From positions 1-42,427 of the forward strand of contig JAFDCJ010000111.1 in NCBI GenBank assembly GCA_019312835.1: a stretch of DNA of 42,427 bases, given 5' to 3'. This DNA is from Deltaproteobacteria bacterium (GTDB taxonomy: Bacteria > Desulfobacterota > Desulfobacteria > Desulfobacterales > JAFDCJ01). The notes under the pieces were generated by a model. It was given only the letters and a program-made list of their open reading frames with translations, did no database searches and was not told the DNA's origin. This document shows positions 9,221-17,590 of this stretch, piece after piece; the first letter of the stretch is position 1, and every line of letters begins with the position of its first letter. Made by a program: the position numbers and the translations under genes.

Positions 9221-9682
9221 AGTTATTTCCCCGCAATAGTATAATAGAATTTTCACATTGATGTTGCGGAATATCTCATCGTTACTCCCGTGTAGCAGCG
9301 TTTTTCGCAATTGACAAAAATGCAATTGGCGCGGTTTTGTCATGCCGGACTCGATCCGGAATCCAGTTCCGTTTCAGTCACCTATGCATCTGGATGCCGG
9401 ATCGAGTCCGGCATGACGGTCAGAAAACAGATGAAATTCTGAATTATGACACAGCTGCGTCGGCGGGAATCCAGGCGGGTTCAAACGGGACTCCCGCTAT
9501 CCGATCAGATCCGGCACAGGCTTGGCGCAAGTGACAATCAGTTAGGGATCTATTGCAGGACAGTACATCATGCAGGATAGCTCTGTCCGTTTTAATCTTG
9601 CCCCTTCCAGTTTAATCCTCAAGTTTTTGCCGAAAACTGCCGAGTTTCACTCCAGAGACGATGTCCTCGAGGAGATTTTTCT
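9221..9682. other. Intergenic region, no gene seen
   Basis: These 462 bases hold a long palindrome (9339-9417), described separately. Next to it, around 9460-9500, is a GGCGGGAATCCAG-like word that often accompanies such palindromes in proteobacterial genomes. An open frame at 9337-9534 simply runs through the palindrome and is not credited. A strong GAGGAGA ribosome binding site precedes the next gene. Confidence 0.6.
9339..9417. repeat. REP-like 28-bp inverted repeat
   Basis: Two 28-base arms, 9339-9366 and 9390-9417, are reverse complements at 27 of 28 positions. The left arm begins GTCATGCCGGAC and ends AATCCAG. They are separated by 23 bases. It would form a very stable hairpin on either strand. 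The same word type (GTCATGCCGGACT...) is a widespread dispersed intergenic palindrome in several proteobacteria. Its single occurrence here does not show copy number. Confidence 0.8.
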
Positions 9683-10165
9683 ATGAAAGTAACAAATGCA
9701 TTGTGCGGGGTGATGATTTTGGCAGCCGTCTTTATTGGTGGCTGTGGCTCCATGGAGAAATTTGATCACGCCCGCAGCGTGGCCGAGAATTTCTTTAAAG
9801 ATCGATTTGAAAACGGCGGGGCCGGCAGTGATGAATTTTATTCGAAAATTTTCTGGGATAATACCGATGCGGCTGAATGGCGGAATCTTAAAAAGCTGGT
9901 GGGTCTGTCACTGGGCGAGCTGCAATCATATACCCTCGTCTCCTGGAAGCTGAAGGACCAACGGCCCACCGGCCAGCTATCGGGAACCTTTGCCGTTCTG
10001 GTTTTTGAGACCCAATATGAGAAAGGGTCGGGGCTGGAAAAGCTCACCTTGCTTCAGAGAGGCGGGTTGTCTGAATTCGAGATCGTGGGGCACCAATTTG
10101 ATTCGCGGCAAATTAATGAGATGGTTTTAAGGGGGATAGCGAAAGCTGCGGAGCAGAACGCATAA
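9683..10165 (+). CDS. Putative lipoprotein of unknown function
   Basis: A 160-residue protein with a type II signal peptide: a short basic start, a hydrophobic stretch (GVMILAAVFIGG) and a lipobox IGGC whose cysteine is residue 21. The mature part is a small mixed alpha/beta domain. GAGGAGA lies 8 bases before the ATG. I do not recognise the family. It could be a small ligand-binding or DUF4864-like fold, but this is not supported enough to state. It stands alone between two non-coding stretches. Confidence 0.7.
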   Translation: MKVTNALCGVMILAAVFIGGCGSMEKFDHARSVAENFFKDRFENGGAGSDEFYSKIFWDNTDAAEWRNLKKLVGLSLGELQSYTLVSWKLKDQRPTGQLSGTFAVLVFETQYEKGSGLEKLTLLQRGGLSEFEIVGHQFDSRQINEMVLRGIAKAAEQNA

Positions 10166-10322
10166 TGCTGCTTTGGCTGTAATTGGAAGAATGCACTTTG
10201 GCTTTATTAAATTACAGATGCCGACTGAACATCACAGTTTTTTCAGGATTTCAAAAATATAGATTGGTTGGAGGTATCAGCAATTTTGGAATTTGAAAAT
10301 ATTTTAGATTATCATAAGGTAT

Positions 10323-10481
10323 ATGAAACTAATCACTATTTTTCCCTTCAAAGCAGCAGTCGCTATATTTTTTATTTTGTCTATTACGATATTCCTTTCA
10401 GGAGAGATTGTTTGTCCGAAGGAAGGGGCTAATTTCATTTTGAAGATCCTATGCCTTTTTCTTTTTTTGCTTCTTTTTTGA
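10323..10481 (+). CDS. Possible 52-residue membrane peptide or gene remnant
   Basis: An ATG with AAGG three bases upstream opens 52 codons ending TGA at 10479. The product starts like a signal peptide or membrane helix (MKLITIFPFK, then a 17-residue hydrophobic run), has a short polar middle with CPKEG and ends in a Phe/Leu-rich tail. The last 47 bases overlap the 3' end of the converging transglycosylase gene. The Phe/Leu-rich tail is the antisense of that gene's Lys-rich end, so only the first 35 or so codons carry independent sequence. It may be the 5' remnant of a secreted-protein gene. Weak call. Confidence 0.22.
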   Translation: MKLITIFPFKAAVAIFFILSITIFLSGEIVCPKEGANFILKILCLFLFLLLF

Positions 10482-11940
10482 TCCGAAGTTTGTCTATGAT
10501 TAACCGATAAGCCGTGTAGTATTTATAGATGTTACTCACGTACTGCACGGTCTCGCGCCCGATTCGCTTAGCCGCTACAATTTCAACGCTGCGAAACCAC
10601 ACATTGGGATCCAGGCCGGTCTTTTCAGCTTCCAGGCGAAGCTTTGCAACCTTAGCCGGCCCCGCATTATAGCTTGCGAAGGTAAATAGCGTCTTGTTGG
10701 CCTCATTCATAGGCTCTTTTTCAAAGTATTGATCTCTGAGAAACCGGAGATATTTCACTCCGGCATGAATGTTATTCTCCAGATCTTCAATGTTCGGTAT
10801 ATTTACATTGGGATCTTTTGCCGTGGTGGGCAGCATCTGCATGACTCCGACGGCGCCGGCTTTGCTTCGCATGCTCTGATCGAGTCGGGATTCTTGGTAG
10901 GCTAAAGCAGCAACCATGAGCCAGTCGAAATCGTATTTGCCTGCATATTTTTTAAAAAGCTCTACCGTGTCCTTGAATTTTTGAAATTCTTCTTCAAGCA
11001 GAGCATTCTGCACCCATTTTATGTTTTGCAGGTAGCGCTTGGTGATCACATTAAAGAGCATAGTCCCTTGCTTGTGATCTGCAACAAAGCGATTTAATAC
11101 CTCCTTTAACTTGGGGCTGTTCTTACGAAAAGCAGTGGCTATTTCTCCGCCCGTTCGAACGGCGATATCGGGATACATTTTCACATTTTCGAAAATGGGC
11201 GCCCATGCCGTTGCCTTGTGCTCGTCCACCACAAGGAAGGATACTAAGCGACTGTTAGCCATTTCTAGAAGATCCTCATCTTCAAAGTATTCGTCTGCCG
11301 GTATAATCTTTACTGGCCTCTTTTTTGATTTTTTGAATTCTGCATTTAGGCGTTTGAGACTTTCATAATAGCTGCTTGAAGTTCGCACGAAGACTTCTTT
11401 TCCCGCTAAACCGTCTAATCCTTTTAGTGCCGGGGCACCCTGCCCGCCAACCACTATTTCTTTAATACCTTTGGCAAATGGATCTGAAAAGTCTACAATT
11501 TTGAGACGCTCCGGTGTTATGGTGAGGTTTCCCAGGGCGATGTCGCCTCGACCGTCTACAAGGCCGGAGAAAAGTTCATCTCGCATCGTTGGGATGATGA
11601 TTACCCGAATTTTGAGCTGCCCAGTACCCAATTCCTTGTTCAGCCATTTTTCAAAGATTTGTAAACCCTCATAGGTAATGCCACGCTGCGTAGCGCCGTC
11701 CAGGAAGTAAAACGTCTTACTGTAAGGGACGAGAGCACGAATTTTACGCCTTTTCACCATACCGTCCAAATCGCCGGTCCACGCTTTTTCCTCATTTAGC
11801 AGCGCTTCGGTCGCGTCTGCTCCACTATGGGCAAATATCAACACAGGTAATGACGCGAAAACCATAATGCGTGGTAGAAGCTTAAAGATTTTCAGCTTTG
11901 CGTTATGACCAAGGCTAAATTTGCAAATGAATAATTTCAT
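10435..11940 (-). CDS. MltF-like lytic transglycosylase with solute-binding domain
   Basis: A 501-residue periplasmic protein with the layout of membrane-bound lytic murein transglycosylase F. An N-terminal hydrophobic segment (about 20-40) is a signal or anchor. Residues about 65-300 form a bacterial extracellular solute-binding family 3 domain. Residues about 335-460 form an SLT domain that cleaves peptidoglycan glycan strands to 1,6-anhydromuramyl ends. Catalytic E350 lies in AYQESRLDQ, followed by GAVGVMQMLPTTA and FASYNAGPAKV, the standard SLT motifs. GGGAGAG lies 8 bases before the ATG. In MltF the binding domain senses muropeptides and regulates the enzyme, and a similar role is likely here. 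Confidence 0.9.
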   Translation of the reverse strand: MKLFICKFSLGHNAKLKIFKLLPRIMVFASLPVLIFAHSGADATEALLNEEKAWTGDLDGMVKRRKIRALVPYSKTFYFLDGATQRGITYEGLQIFEKWLNKELGTGQLKIRVIIIPTMRDELFSGLVDGRGDIALGNLTITPERLKIVDFSDPFAKGIKEIVVGGQGAPALKGLDGLAGKEVFVRTSSSYYESLKRLNAEFKKSKKRPVKIIPADEYFEDEDLLEMANSRLVSFLVVDEHKATAWAPIFENVKMYPDIAVRTGGEIATAFRKNSPKLKEVLNRFVADHKQGTMLFNVITKRYLQNIKWVQNALLEEEFQKFKDTVELFKKYAGKYDFDWLMVAALAYQESRLDQSMRSKAGAVGVMQMLPTTAKDPNVNIPNIEDLENNIHAGVKYLRFLRDQYFEKEPMNEANKTLFTFASYNAGPAKVAKLRLEAEKTGLDPNVWFRSVEIVAAKRIGRETVQYVSNIYKYYTAYRLIIDKLRIKKEAKKEKGIGSSK

Positions 11941-12570
11941 TTTTTAAACTCTCCCTTGAATTTGATGAGGGCGGATCAGCCCACCCCGCAAATTATAGAT
12001 TCAAATTGGGGTATATTATATTTCAGCGCCAGAACCTTCGACATATCCACTTTTTTACGAGTTGCTGGCAATCGATCAGGTCTTCAGCGAAAGCACAACT
12101 AGTTTCGTCGACAGCTGAATCTATTCTGCGGGTCAGGGCACGGGCGATTTTGATGGGAAACTTGCTCATAGGCTATAGCTTTTGTCTGAAAATCAAAACC
12201 GAATTGAGAATAGCCTTTAATTTCAGATCATCCAATTGCATGATACATATGTGAATCATCAATACTTTGCAAGGAAATTGATTTTAGGCTTCATACCTCA
12301 ATCAGGAAATCTGTTGAGGCTTAAAATTTCTTGGGTATCTTCACACAATAGATGATTTGGGATTTTGTTTAATGGGTTACATAGCCTGTAATTTTGCTGG
12401 AGGAAAACTTGGGATATTACAAAAGAAAACCAAATATCAGCCGTTAGTGCTACAATTGAGAATACATGCATTTTACCAATATTGAAAATATGAGACAGAT
12501 ATCAAAAGTGAGGACGACTTGCAAGGAACAGGGAATGGTGGGGGAAAAGTTTTGAAGTAGATTAAAATGG
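11941..12570. other. AT-rich intergenic region, no firm gene
   Basis: These 630 bases between two minus-strand genes show no recognised family in any frame. A 48-codon minus-strand frame (12023-12169) is listed separately as a weak candidate. Other short frames (for example plus strand 12006-12254, which begins at TTG) have no ribosome binding site. The TATAAT at about 12013-12018 (read on the minus strand) might belong to the transglycosylase promoter, but no matching -35 is seen. Confidence 0.5.
12023..12169 (-). CDS. Weak candidate 48-residue peptide downstream of the radical SAM gene
   Basis: An ATG at 12169 opens 48 codons on the same strand as the radical SAM gene, whose stop is 400 bases upstream. 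The product is hydrophilic with a C-terminus rich in Cys, Trp and Arg (KKWICRRFWR). A short GAGCA sits inside the start region, but no convincing Shine-Dalgarno is present. It would fit the leader-plus-core pattern of a peptide substrate, but nothing links it to a known precursor family. It may equally be a decayed fragment or chance. Confidence 0.18.
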   Translation of the reverse strand: MSKFPIKIARALTRRIDSAVDETSCAFAEDLIDCQQLVKKWICRRFWR

Positions 12571-14427
12571 TCAGAAACGTTTTACCGGGATCGCCAAACT
12601 TAAATACCTGCCTTTTTCGTCAAACATCAGTTTTTTGGCCGCCATCATTTTCAAAAAAGCAACGATTTTATCCTCGGCAAAGGCCGGAAAACGGTCGCGG
12701 ATCCGGTTGACTGACCGGTGGTGCTGGCAGTAAAGATAGATCTGTCTGGAAGTCCCCACCAGGCGATGATTGAGGGTCTCGCCTCTCAATCGGCGCTGGC
12801 GAATGATCAGAAACTCACGGCCGTCCCTAAAATACAGGGATGGAGACGGCTTCGGCCTGGAATTTAGCTCGCTGTATGCCTGCTGCCACTGTTTGAGCGC
12901 CTTTTCGACCGGGCGCCAGATTCCGCGCTGGTATCCCAGATCTCCCCGGTAGGCCTGGATCATGAATCGTAAAGATGTCGTGATTTTTTTCGGGAACAGA
13001 CAGCCCCAGTTCGGGTGATTAAACACCGCCTTGATGCCATAAGCCCCGGGGTTTTGCCATACCGGGCTTCCCAGACCCAGCCAGAAGCCGACAGCCTTAA
13101 GCGGTCGGTAGGGCAGGGCGAATTCAAGACTGCGCAGGGTTTCGGCCACATCCTGCTCGTCGCTGCCCGGAAAATGCAGAATCAGATTGGCATAATTGAT
13201 CAGGCCCAAGGTTTCACAGTCGCGCATGATTTCCAGGTTTTGGATGGCAGTCGTTCCCTTGTTCAGTTTCGCCAGCAAAGAAGTTGCGAGGGCTTCAATT
13301 CCGATCTGAACCTCCTGCATACCCGCCCGGGCCATCAGGTTCAATTCCGGACGGGGCGTGGTGGCCCGGATTTCAGAAAACATCCGCAGATCCTTTTGCA
13401 GTCCGATCAATTTGTTAAAAATTTCTTTTGAATCTCTTTTGGGCAGGACATTATCCACGAACGAAACGGCCAGGGTCTGGTATGTTGAGGTCAGGTGATC
13501 GATTTCGCCGGCCACCTGACCGGGGTCTTTGGTGCGATAGCCCTGCCATTGCAGGTTAAGGTTACAAAAGGCACAGCCTTTTGTGTTGCCGGCCTTGGTT
13601 GGGCGCTGCCACCAGCAGCCCCGGGATGTTTCCACTGCAAGGGTTGGAAAGAATCTCTTGGGAGGTGCCAGTGATTTTAAAAGCCTGAAATAATCTTCGT
13701 AGTCCGGGGGGGGCAGGTCTTTCAGATTTTTCATCTGCCGATGGCGGGTCGGGGCGCCACTGCTTTTCACCGTTGCCGCGGTGACAACGCCCTCAATGGG
13801 GGGTAGCCCGGCAAGACCAGCCGATGCTTTCAAATGGCCGACCAGCCGGCTGAAAGGCAACTCTCCTTCGCCGTTAACCACCAGATCGACGTCGGCAAAC
13901 AGATCAAAAAATCGGGGCCCGGTCGCACCGGAAAAGGTCGAACCGCCGATGGCAATGATCAGGTGCGGATACCGTTGCTTGATGCGTTTTATGAAATACA
14001 GGGCCGATGTCAACTGGCAAAGGGAAACTGAAAAACCGGCCAGTTGATATTTTTGCCAGGCAATGTCATCGATGAGGGCATCCGTTGTCTTCTTGACCAC
14101 CGCCGTTAGGTCTGAAAAACGTGTTTTACCAATGTGCGCGCCGGATTTGGCATGGCGCTTAAAGAACTTTTTGACGACTTCAGTCCGTTGGGGGTAAAGC
14201 AGCGCAGCGTAGACGGCTTCCGCCAGCCAGGTACGCTCTGAAATTTCCTGATACAGCCGATAGCCAAGGGTTGCGGCGATCTTCAAAAAAGCATGATCGG
14301 CATGAACGTCTACATCCGGGTGTTGGGTCTGCAGATAGGCCTTGAGGGCCCCCAGCTGAATTGAGGGTCGATTGTAAAGCGGCCAGGGGGTTGATATCAG
14401 AATTAATTTAAATTTTTTCTTTTGCAT
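12571..14427 (-). CDS. RiPP-type B12-binding radical SAM protein
   Basis: A 618-residue enzyme closest to the RiPP maturation radical SAM C-methyltransferase family (TIGR03975-like). The N-terminus has the family-typical STPWPLYNRPSIQLGALKAY. Residues about 120-235 form a cobalamin-binding-like domain (GFSVSLCQLTSA, IGGSTFSG, GEGELPF). The radical SAM core follows ETSRGC. The FeS-binding cysteines are C271, C285 and C288. The gap between the first and second is 13 residues, instead of the 7 I recall for this family (C-x7-C-x2-C) or the classical 3. I chose the ATG at 14427 over an upstream in-frame TTG (14436). Neither start has a good ribosome binding site. No precursor peptide of the Nif11 or NHLP type is adjacent, so the substrate is unknown. 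Confidence 0.78.
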   Translation of the reverse strand: MQKKKFKLILISTPWPLYNRPSIQLGALKAYLQTQHPDVDVHADHAFLKIAATLGYRLYQEISERTWLAEAVYAALLYPQRTEVVKKFFKRHAKSGAHIGKTRFSDLTAVVKKTTDALIDDIAWQKYQLAGFSVSLCQLTSALYFIKRIKQRYPHLIIAIGGSTFSGATGPRFFDLFADVDLVVNGEGELPFSRLVGHLKASAGLAGLPPIEGVVTAATVKSSGAPTRHRQMKNLKDLPPPDYEDYFRLLKSLAPPKRFFPTLAVETSRGCWWQRPTKAGNTKGCAFCNLNLQWQGYRTKDPGQVAGEIDHLTSTYQTLAVSFVDNVLPKRDSKEIFNKLIGLQKDLRMFSEIRATTPRPELNLMARAGMQEVQIGIEALATSLLAKLNKGTTAIQNLEIMRDCETLGLINYANLILHFPGSDEQDVAETLRSLEFALPYRPLKAVGFWLGLGSPVWQNPGAYGIKAVFNHPNWGCLFPKKITTSLRFMIQAYRGDLGYQRGIWRPVEKALKQWQQAYSELNSRPKPSPSLYFRDGREFLIIRQRRLRGETLNHRLVGTSRQIYLYCQHHRSVNRIRDRFPAFAEDKIVAFLKMMAAKKLMFDEKGRYLSLAIPVKRF

Positions 14428-14439
14428 TAGTTTCAAAAA

Positions 14440-14712
14440 GAGAATATCGAATATCGAATTCTGAATACCCGCCTGCCATGCATGCTATTTGGGGACAGCA
14501 TCATCATTTTGTCACGAATCAAATGCTAAAAGTTGTCCCGACTATGCGTCAAGGGCATTGCGGGCAGGTCGAATGTCGAAGGAATGATTATTATCGATTT
14601 TAATAGCAGCAAAGACAGAGCGAAGCGATACCATCCTTGAACATTCAATATTCGAAATTCTACTGTTCTGCGGTTCGCTTTTAACTGAACCCTGAACCCT
14701 GAACCTTTGACC
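14440..14712. repeat. Intergenic word repeats between divergent genes
   Basis: The left part (14440-14467) repeats GAATATCGAA-like words. A partial inverse, CATTCAATATTCGAAATTC, is at 14642-14660. At 14687-14712 the word GAACCCT is repeated in tandem (GAACCCTGAACCCTGAACC). The same GAACCCTGAACC word occurs again at 35570-35592. An open frame through this area (14526-14723) is not credited. The region separates the radical SAM gene from pyrD. Confidence 0.5.
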
Positions 14713-14731
14713 CTACGAACCAAAATCCAAC

Positions 14732-14760
14732 TTGCCTTCGAGGTGTTTATATTTTATACA
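14732..14760 (+). promoter_or_regulatory. Candidate promoter for pyrD
   Basis: TTGCCT (14732-14737) and TATACA (14755-14760) are spaced by 17 bases of AT-rich sequence, about 50 bases before the pyrD start. Each box matches four of six consensus bases. Moderate support only. Confidence 0.4.
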
Positions 14761-14810
14761 TAGCGCTTGGGTGGTCACTTTGGCAATGATAATTCGGAAT
14801 GGAAGCAAAT

Positions 14811-15731
14811 ATGACGGTAAAACCAGATATGAGGGTTGATCTCGGCGGCATCCAGCTGCAAAACCCGGTAATGACCGCATCCGGCACCTTCGGCTACGGC
14901 AGGGAATTTGATCATTTGATCGATCTGAACCGACTCGGGGGCATCATTGTAAAAGGGCTATCCCTTTTGCCGTCCAGAGGCAATCCTCCCCCTCGCATTG
15001 TGGAGACCGCCTGCGGCATGATCAATGCGATTGGGCTTGAAAATGTCGGTATTGAAAGATTTATTGCCGAAAAACTACCCTTTTTGCAGGATCTGAATCC
15101 ACCGTTGTTGGTCAATATTTACGGCAAAGTCCAAGAAGATTACCATCAGCTGGCGGCCCGTATCGACGAGGAGGCCGCCATTGACGGCATCGAGGTCAAT
15201 ATATCTTGCCCCAATGTAAAAGCCGGCGGAATGGCCTTCGGCGTCGACCCCCAGGCCGCTTTTGACGTTATCCGTGCCGTCCGCAGTCAGACATCAAAGC
15301 TGGTCATCGTGAAACTCTCACCGAATGTCACGGATATTACCGAGATCGCGGCAGCTGTGGAGGAGGCCGGCGCCGACGGCATCTCGCTGATCAACACGAT
15401 TTCGGCAATGGCCGTGGATGTCAACACCAGAAGGCCTAAAATTGCAAATATTATCGGAGGGTTATCTGGACCTGCGATTAAACCCGTAGCGCTGCGCATG
15501 GTCTGGCAGGTGGCCCAGAAATCAAAACTGCCCATCATCGGTATCGGGGGGATCATGACAGCCGAAGATGCCCTGGAATTTCTCATCACCGGTGCAACCG
15601 CCATTGAGGTCGGAACGGCCAACTTTGTCAATCCCCGTGTCACCATCGACATCATCGACGGAATCGAGGCGTTTCTGACGGACCATGGCATTGCCAGCGT
15701 AATGGATATCATCGGCACGCTGGAAACCTGA
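14811..15731 (+). CDS. pyrD: Dihydroorotate dehydrogenase catalytic subunit, class 1B
   Basis: An FMN enzyme that oxidises dihydroorotate to orotate in pyrimidine synthesis. Read from the ATG at 14811 it has 306 residues. This start has GGAAG five bases upstream and is preferred to the ATG at 14799. Class 1 is shown by the active-site cysteine C133 in VNISCPNVKAGG, where class 2 has serine. The FMN phosphate sites GLSGPAIKP and GIGGIMTAEDALEFLITGATAIEVGTA-type segments are present. Class 1B enzymes work as a heterotetramer with the FAD/2Fe-2S subunit PyrK. No pyrK lies on either side, so it must be elsewhere if this is 1B. The sequence resembles 1B more than the fumarate-linked 1A form. Confidence 0.9.
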   Translation: MTVKPDMRVDLGGIQLQNPVMTASGTFGYGREFDHLIDLNRLGGIIVKGLSLLPSRGNPPPRIVETACGMINAIGLENVGIERFIAEKLPFLQDLNPPLLVNIYGKVQEDYHQLAARIDEEAAIDGIEVNISCPNVKAGGMAFGVDPQAAFDVIRAVRSQTSKLVIVKLSPNVTDITEIAAAVEEAGADGISLINTISAMAVDVNTRRPKIANIIGGLSGPAIKPVALRMVWQVAQKSKLPIIGIGGIMTAEDALEFLITGATAIEVGTANFVNPRVTIDIIDGIEAFLTDHGIASVMDIIGTLET

Positions 15732-15740
15732 GAAGCAAAT

Positions 15741-15834
15741 AATTGGAGTACTGGAGTGTTGGATTGTAGCTCCGGCAAAGGGGCTGATTCAATCTTTATC
15801 AATACTCCATAACTCCAGTACTCCAATACTCCAT
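15741..15834. repeat. Inverted word repeat between convergent pyrD and leuA
   Basis: The left arm has ATTGGAGTACTGGAGT at 15742-15757. The right arm contains its exact complement, ACTCCAGTACTCCAAT, flanked by further ACTCC words (15801-15834). The word GGAGT/ACTCC is repeated at an irregular 8-10 base period. It lies between two converging genes, and the ACTCCAT end is followed by CTTTTT, so it could terminate pyrD transcription. Confidence 0.7.
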
Positions 15835-15839
15835 CTTTT

Positions 15840-17378
15840 TTACAGTCCCGCTGCTTCCTTGATCGGATGCGATTTGAGATATTCCAGGCGGTTCAAACCA
15901 TTGATATAGGCCCTGGCGCTGGCCGTGATAATATCCGGATCCGCGCCCTTGCCCAGCGCTGTCAGGCCGTTTTCCCGCAATCGCACCGTGACCTCACCCT
16001 GGGCGTCGGTCCCACCGGTCAGCGCGCTGATGGAAAAGCGCAGCAATTCCGACTCGGTGCCGGTAAGATTGGCAATGGTGTTAAACGCGGCATCGATGGG
16101 ACCGTTACCGTAACCGGCACTTTGAACGGATCGGCCCTGGATGTTCAGTTTGACGCTGGCCATCGGCAGCACCGTTGTGCCGGCGGTGACATGCAGGTAT
16201 TCCAGTTTGAAAACATCCGAGGTACGCAGGATGCCTTCGGTCACAATCACTTCAAGATCTTCATCCACAATATGTTTTTTCTTATCAGCCAGCTCCTTGA
16301 ATTTTTCGAAAACAAGATTCAGCTCCTCGCTCGACAGGTCGTAGCCCATTTCCTTTAAATGCTCGCGCAGGGCGTGGCGGCCGGAATGCTTGCCAAGCAC
16401 CAGTTTATTGGTGCTCAAGCCGATGGTTTCCGGTTTCATGATTTCATAGGTCATGCGATTTTTTAAAACACCGTCCTGATGGATGCCGGCTTCATGGGCA
16501 AAGGCGTTTGCTCCCACGATAGCCTTGTTGGGCTGCACCATGATGCCGGTAATCATGCTGACCAGGCGGCTGGTCGGATGAATAAACCGGGTGTTGATGT
16601 TGGTCGTGGCCGGCAGAATGTTCTGGCGGGTGTGCAGGGCCATGACAATTTCTTCCAGGGAAGTGTTGCCGGCTCTCTCACCGATCCCATTGATGGTCAC
16701 CTCCGCCTGACGGGCCCCGGCCTTGATGGCCGCAAGGGTGTTGGCGGTGGCCAGTCCCAGATCGTTGTGACAATGCACACTGAAAACAGCCTTGCCGATA
16801 TTGGGGGTATGGTTCCTGACATAGCCGACGAGGTCGGCGAATTCTTCCGGTACGGCATAGCCGACGGTGTCCGGCAGATTAATGGTGGTGGCTCCGGCAT
16901 CAATGGCGGCCTCGAATACCCGGCAGAGAAAATCGCGGTCGCTGCGCGATCCGTCTTCGGAAGAAAACTCGATGTTCTCGGTCAGGGTTTTGGCGTATTT
17001 AACCGCTTCGACAGCGGCATTGACAACTTCATCCCGGGACATTTTCAGTTTGTATTCAAGGTGGATGTCGGAAGTGGCGATAAAGGTGTGGATTCTTGGT
17101 TTGGCAGCATGACGGATGGCTTTCCAGGCCCGGTCGATATCCTCTTTGGCTGTGCGTGCCAGGGCAGCGACCTCGGTCCGTTCAAGTTTGCCGGCAATCC
17201 GGGATACCGCTTCCAGGTCGCCTTCGGAGGCTGCCGGAAAACCCGCTTCGATGACATCGACCCCCAGCTTTTCGAGCTGGGTGGCCAGACGCAATTTTTC
17301 AGCGGTATTCATACTGGCCCCGGGTGACTGCTCACCGTCTCTTAAGGTTGTATCGAATATGGTTACACGGTCGGTCAT
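15840..17378 (-). CDS. leuA: 2-isopropylmalate synthase
   Basis: A 512-residue enzyme that condenses acetyl-CoA with 2-ketoisovalerate, the first committed step of leucine synthesis. The HMGL-like TIM barrel opens with FDTTLRDGEQSPGASM, which carries the catalytic arginine and a metal-binding aspartate. The metal site HxH motif appears as SVHCHNDLGLATAN. GIGERAGNTSLEE and AFAHEAGIHQDG are further signatures. The C-terminal LeuA regulatory domain (about 380-505), which binds leucine for feedback control, is present. AGGAGA precedes the ATG. It is the last gene of the ilvB-ilvN-ilvC-cimA-leuA row. Confidence 0.95.
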   Translation of the reverse strand: MTDRVTIFDTTLRDGEQSPGASMNTAEKLRLATQLEKLGVDVIEAGFPAASEGDLEAVSRIAGKLERTEVAALARTAKEDIDRAWKAIRHAAKPRIHTFIATSDIHLEYKLKMSRDEVVNAAVEAVKYAKTLTENIEFSSEDGSRSDRDFLCRVFEAAIDAGATTINLPDTVGYAVPEEFADLVGYVRNHTPNIGKAVFSVHCHNDLGLATANTLAAIKAGARQAEVTINGIGERAGNTSLEEIVMALHTRQNILPATTNINTRFIHPTSRLVSMITGIMVQPNKAIVGANAFAHEAGIHQDGVLKNRMTYEIMKPETIGLSTNKLVLGKHSGRHALREHLKEMGYDLSSEELNLVFEKFKELADKKKHIVDEDLEVIVTEGILRTSDVFKLEYLHVTAGTTVLPMASVKLNIQGRSVQSAGYGNGPIDAAFNTIANLTGTESELLRFSISALTGGTDAQGEVTVRLRENGLTALGKGADPDIITASARAYINGLNRLEYLKSHPIKEAAGL

Positions 17379-17394
17379 GGTTATCTCCTATGGT

Positions 17395-17490
17395 GTTAGT
17401 TGAATAGTTGACTAGTTGACTAGAAAAATAGTTGAAGAAAAGAATTCTTAACACTATTTAACTATTTTCCTATTTGACTATTTGACTAAC
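17395..17490. repeat. Inverted word repeat between cimA and leuA
   Basis: The left arm (17395-17436) repeats GTTGACTA and GTTGAATA words. The right arm (17454-17490) is their near complement (ACTATTTGACTAAC and relatives). The outermost GTTAGT and ACTAAC pair exactly. It lies in the leader of leuA, directly upstream of the AGGAGA ribosome binding site, within a co-directional gene row. Confidence 0.65.
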
Positions 17491-17503
17491 CCGGCGAGCA
17501 TAG

Positions 17504-17537
17504 GCCGCAGGAGGTAGTTAATTTCAGCTCCTGCGGC
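17504..17537 (-). other. 10-bp hairpin downstream of cimA
   Basis: GCCGCAGGAG (17504-17513) and CTCCTGCGGC (17528-17537) are perfect complements around a 14-base loop. No run of T follows on the minus strand, so it is more likely a processing or mRNA-stabilising hairpin, or a Rho-dependent end, than an intrinsic terminator. It sits 53 bases after the cimA stop codon. Confidence 0.5.
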
Positions 17538-17590
17538 GATGTTTCCTTTTGGGCCGTTCAATGGTTTACTCCTTCTCAACTTGGGTGGTT

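Noticed and set aside
14526-14723. 65-codon minus-strand frame between the radical SAM gene and pyrD, considered as a RiPP precursor
   Set aside because: It begins in the tandem GAACCCT repeat, and the product has no leader/core features.
16479-17327. 282-codon open frame on the plus strand inside leuA
   Set aside because: It is antisense to a complete, well-conserved leuA, has no ribosome binding site and is rich in Gly, as expected for a GC-biased shadow frame.
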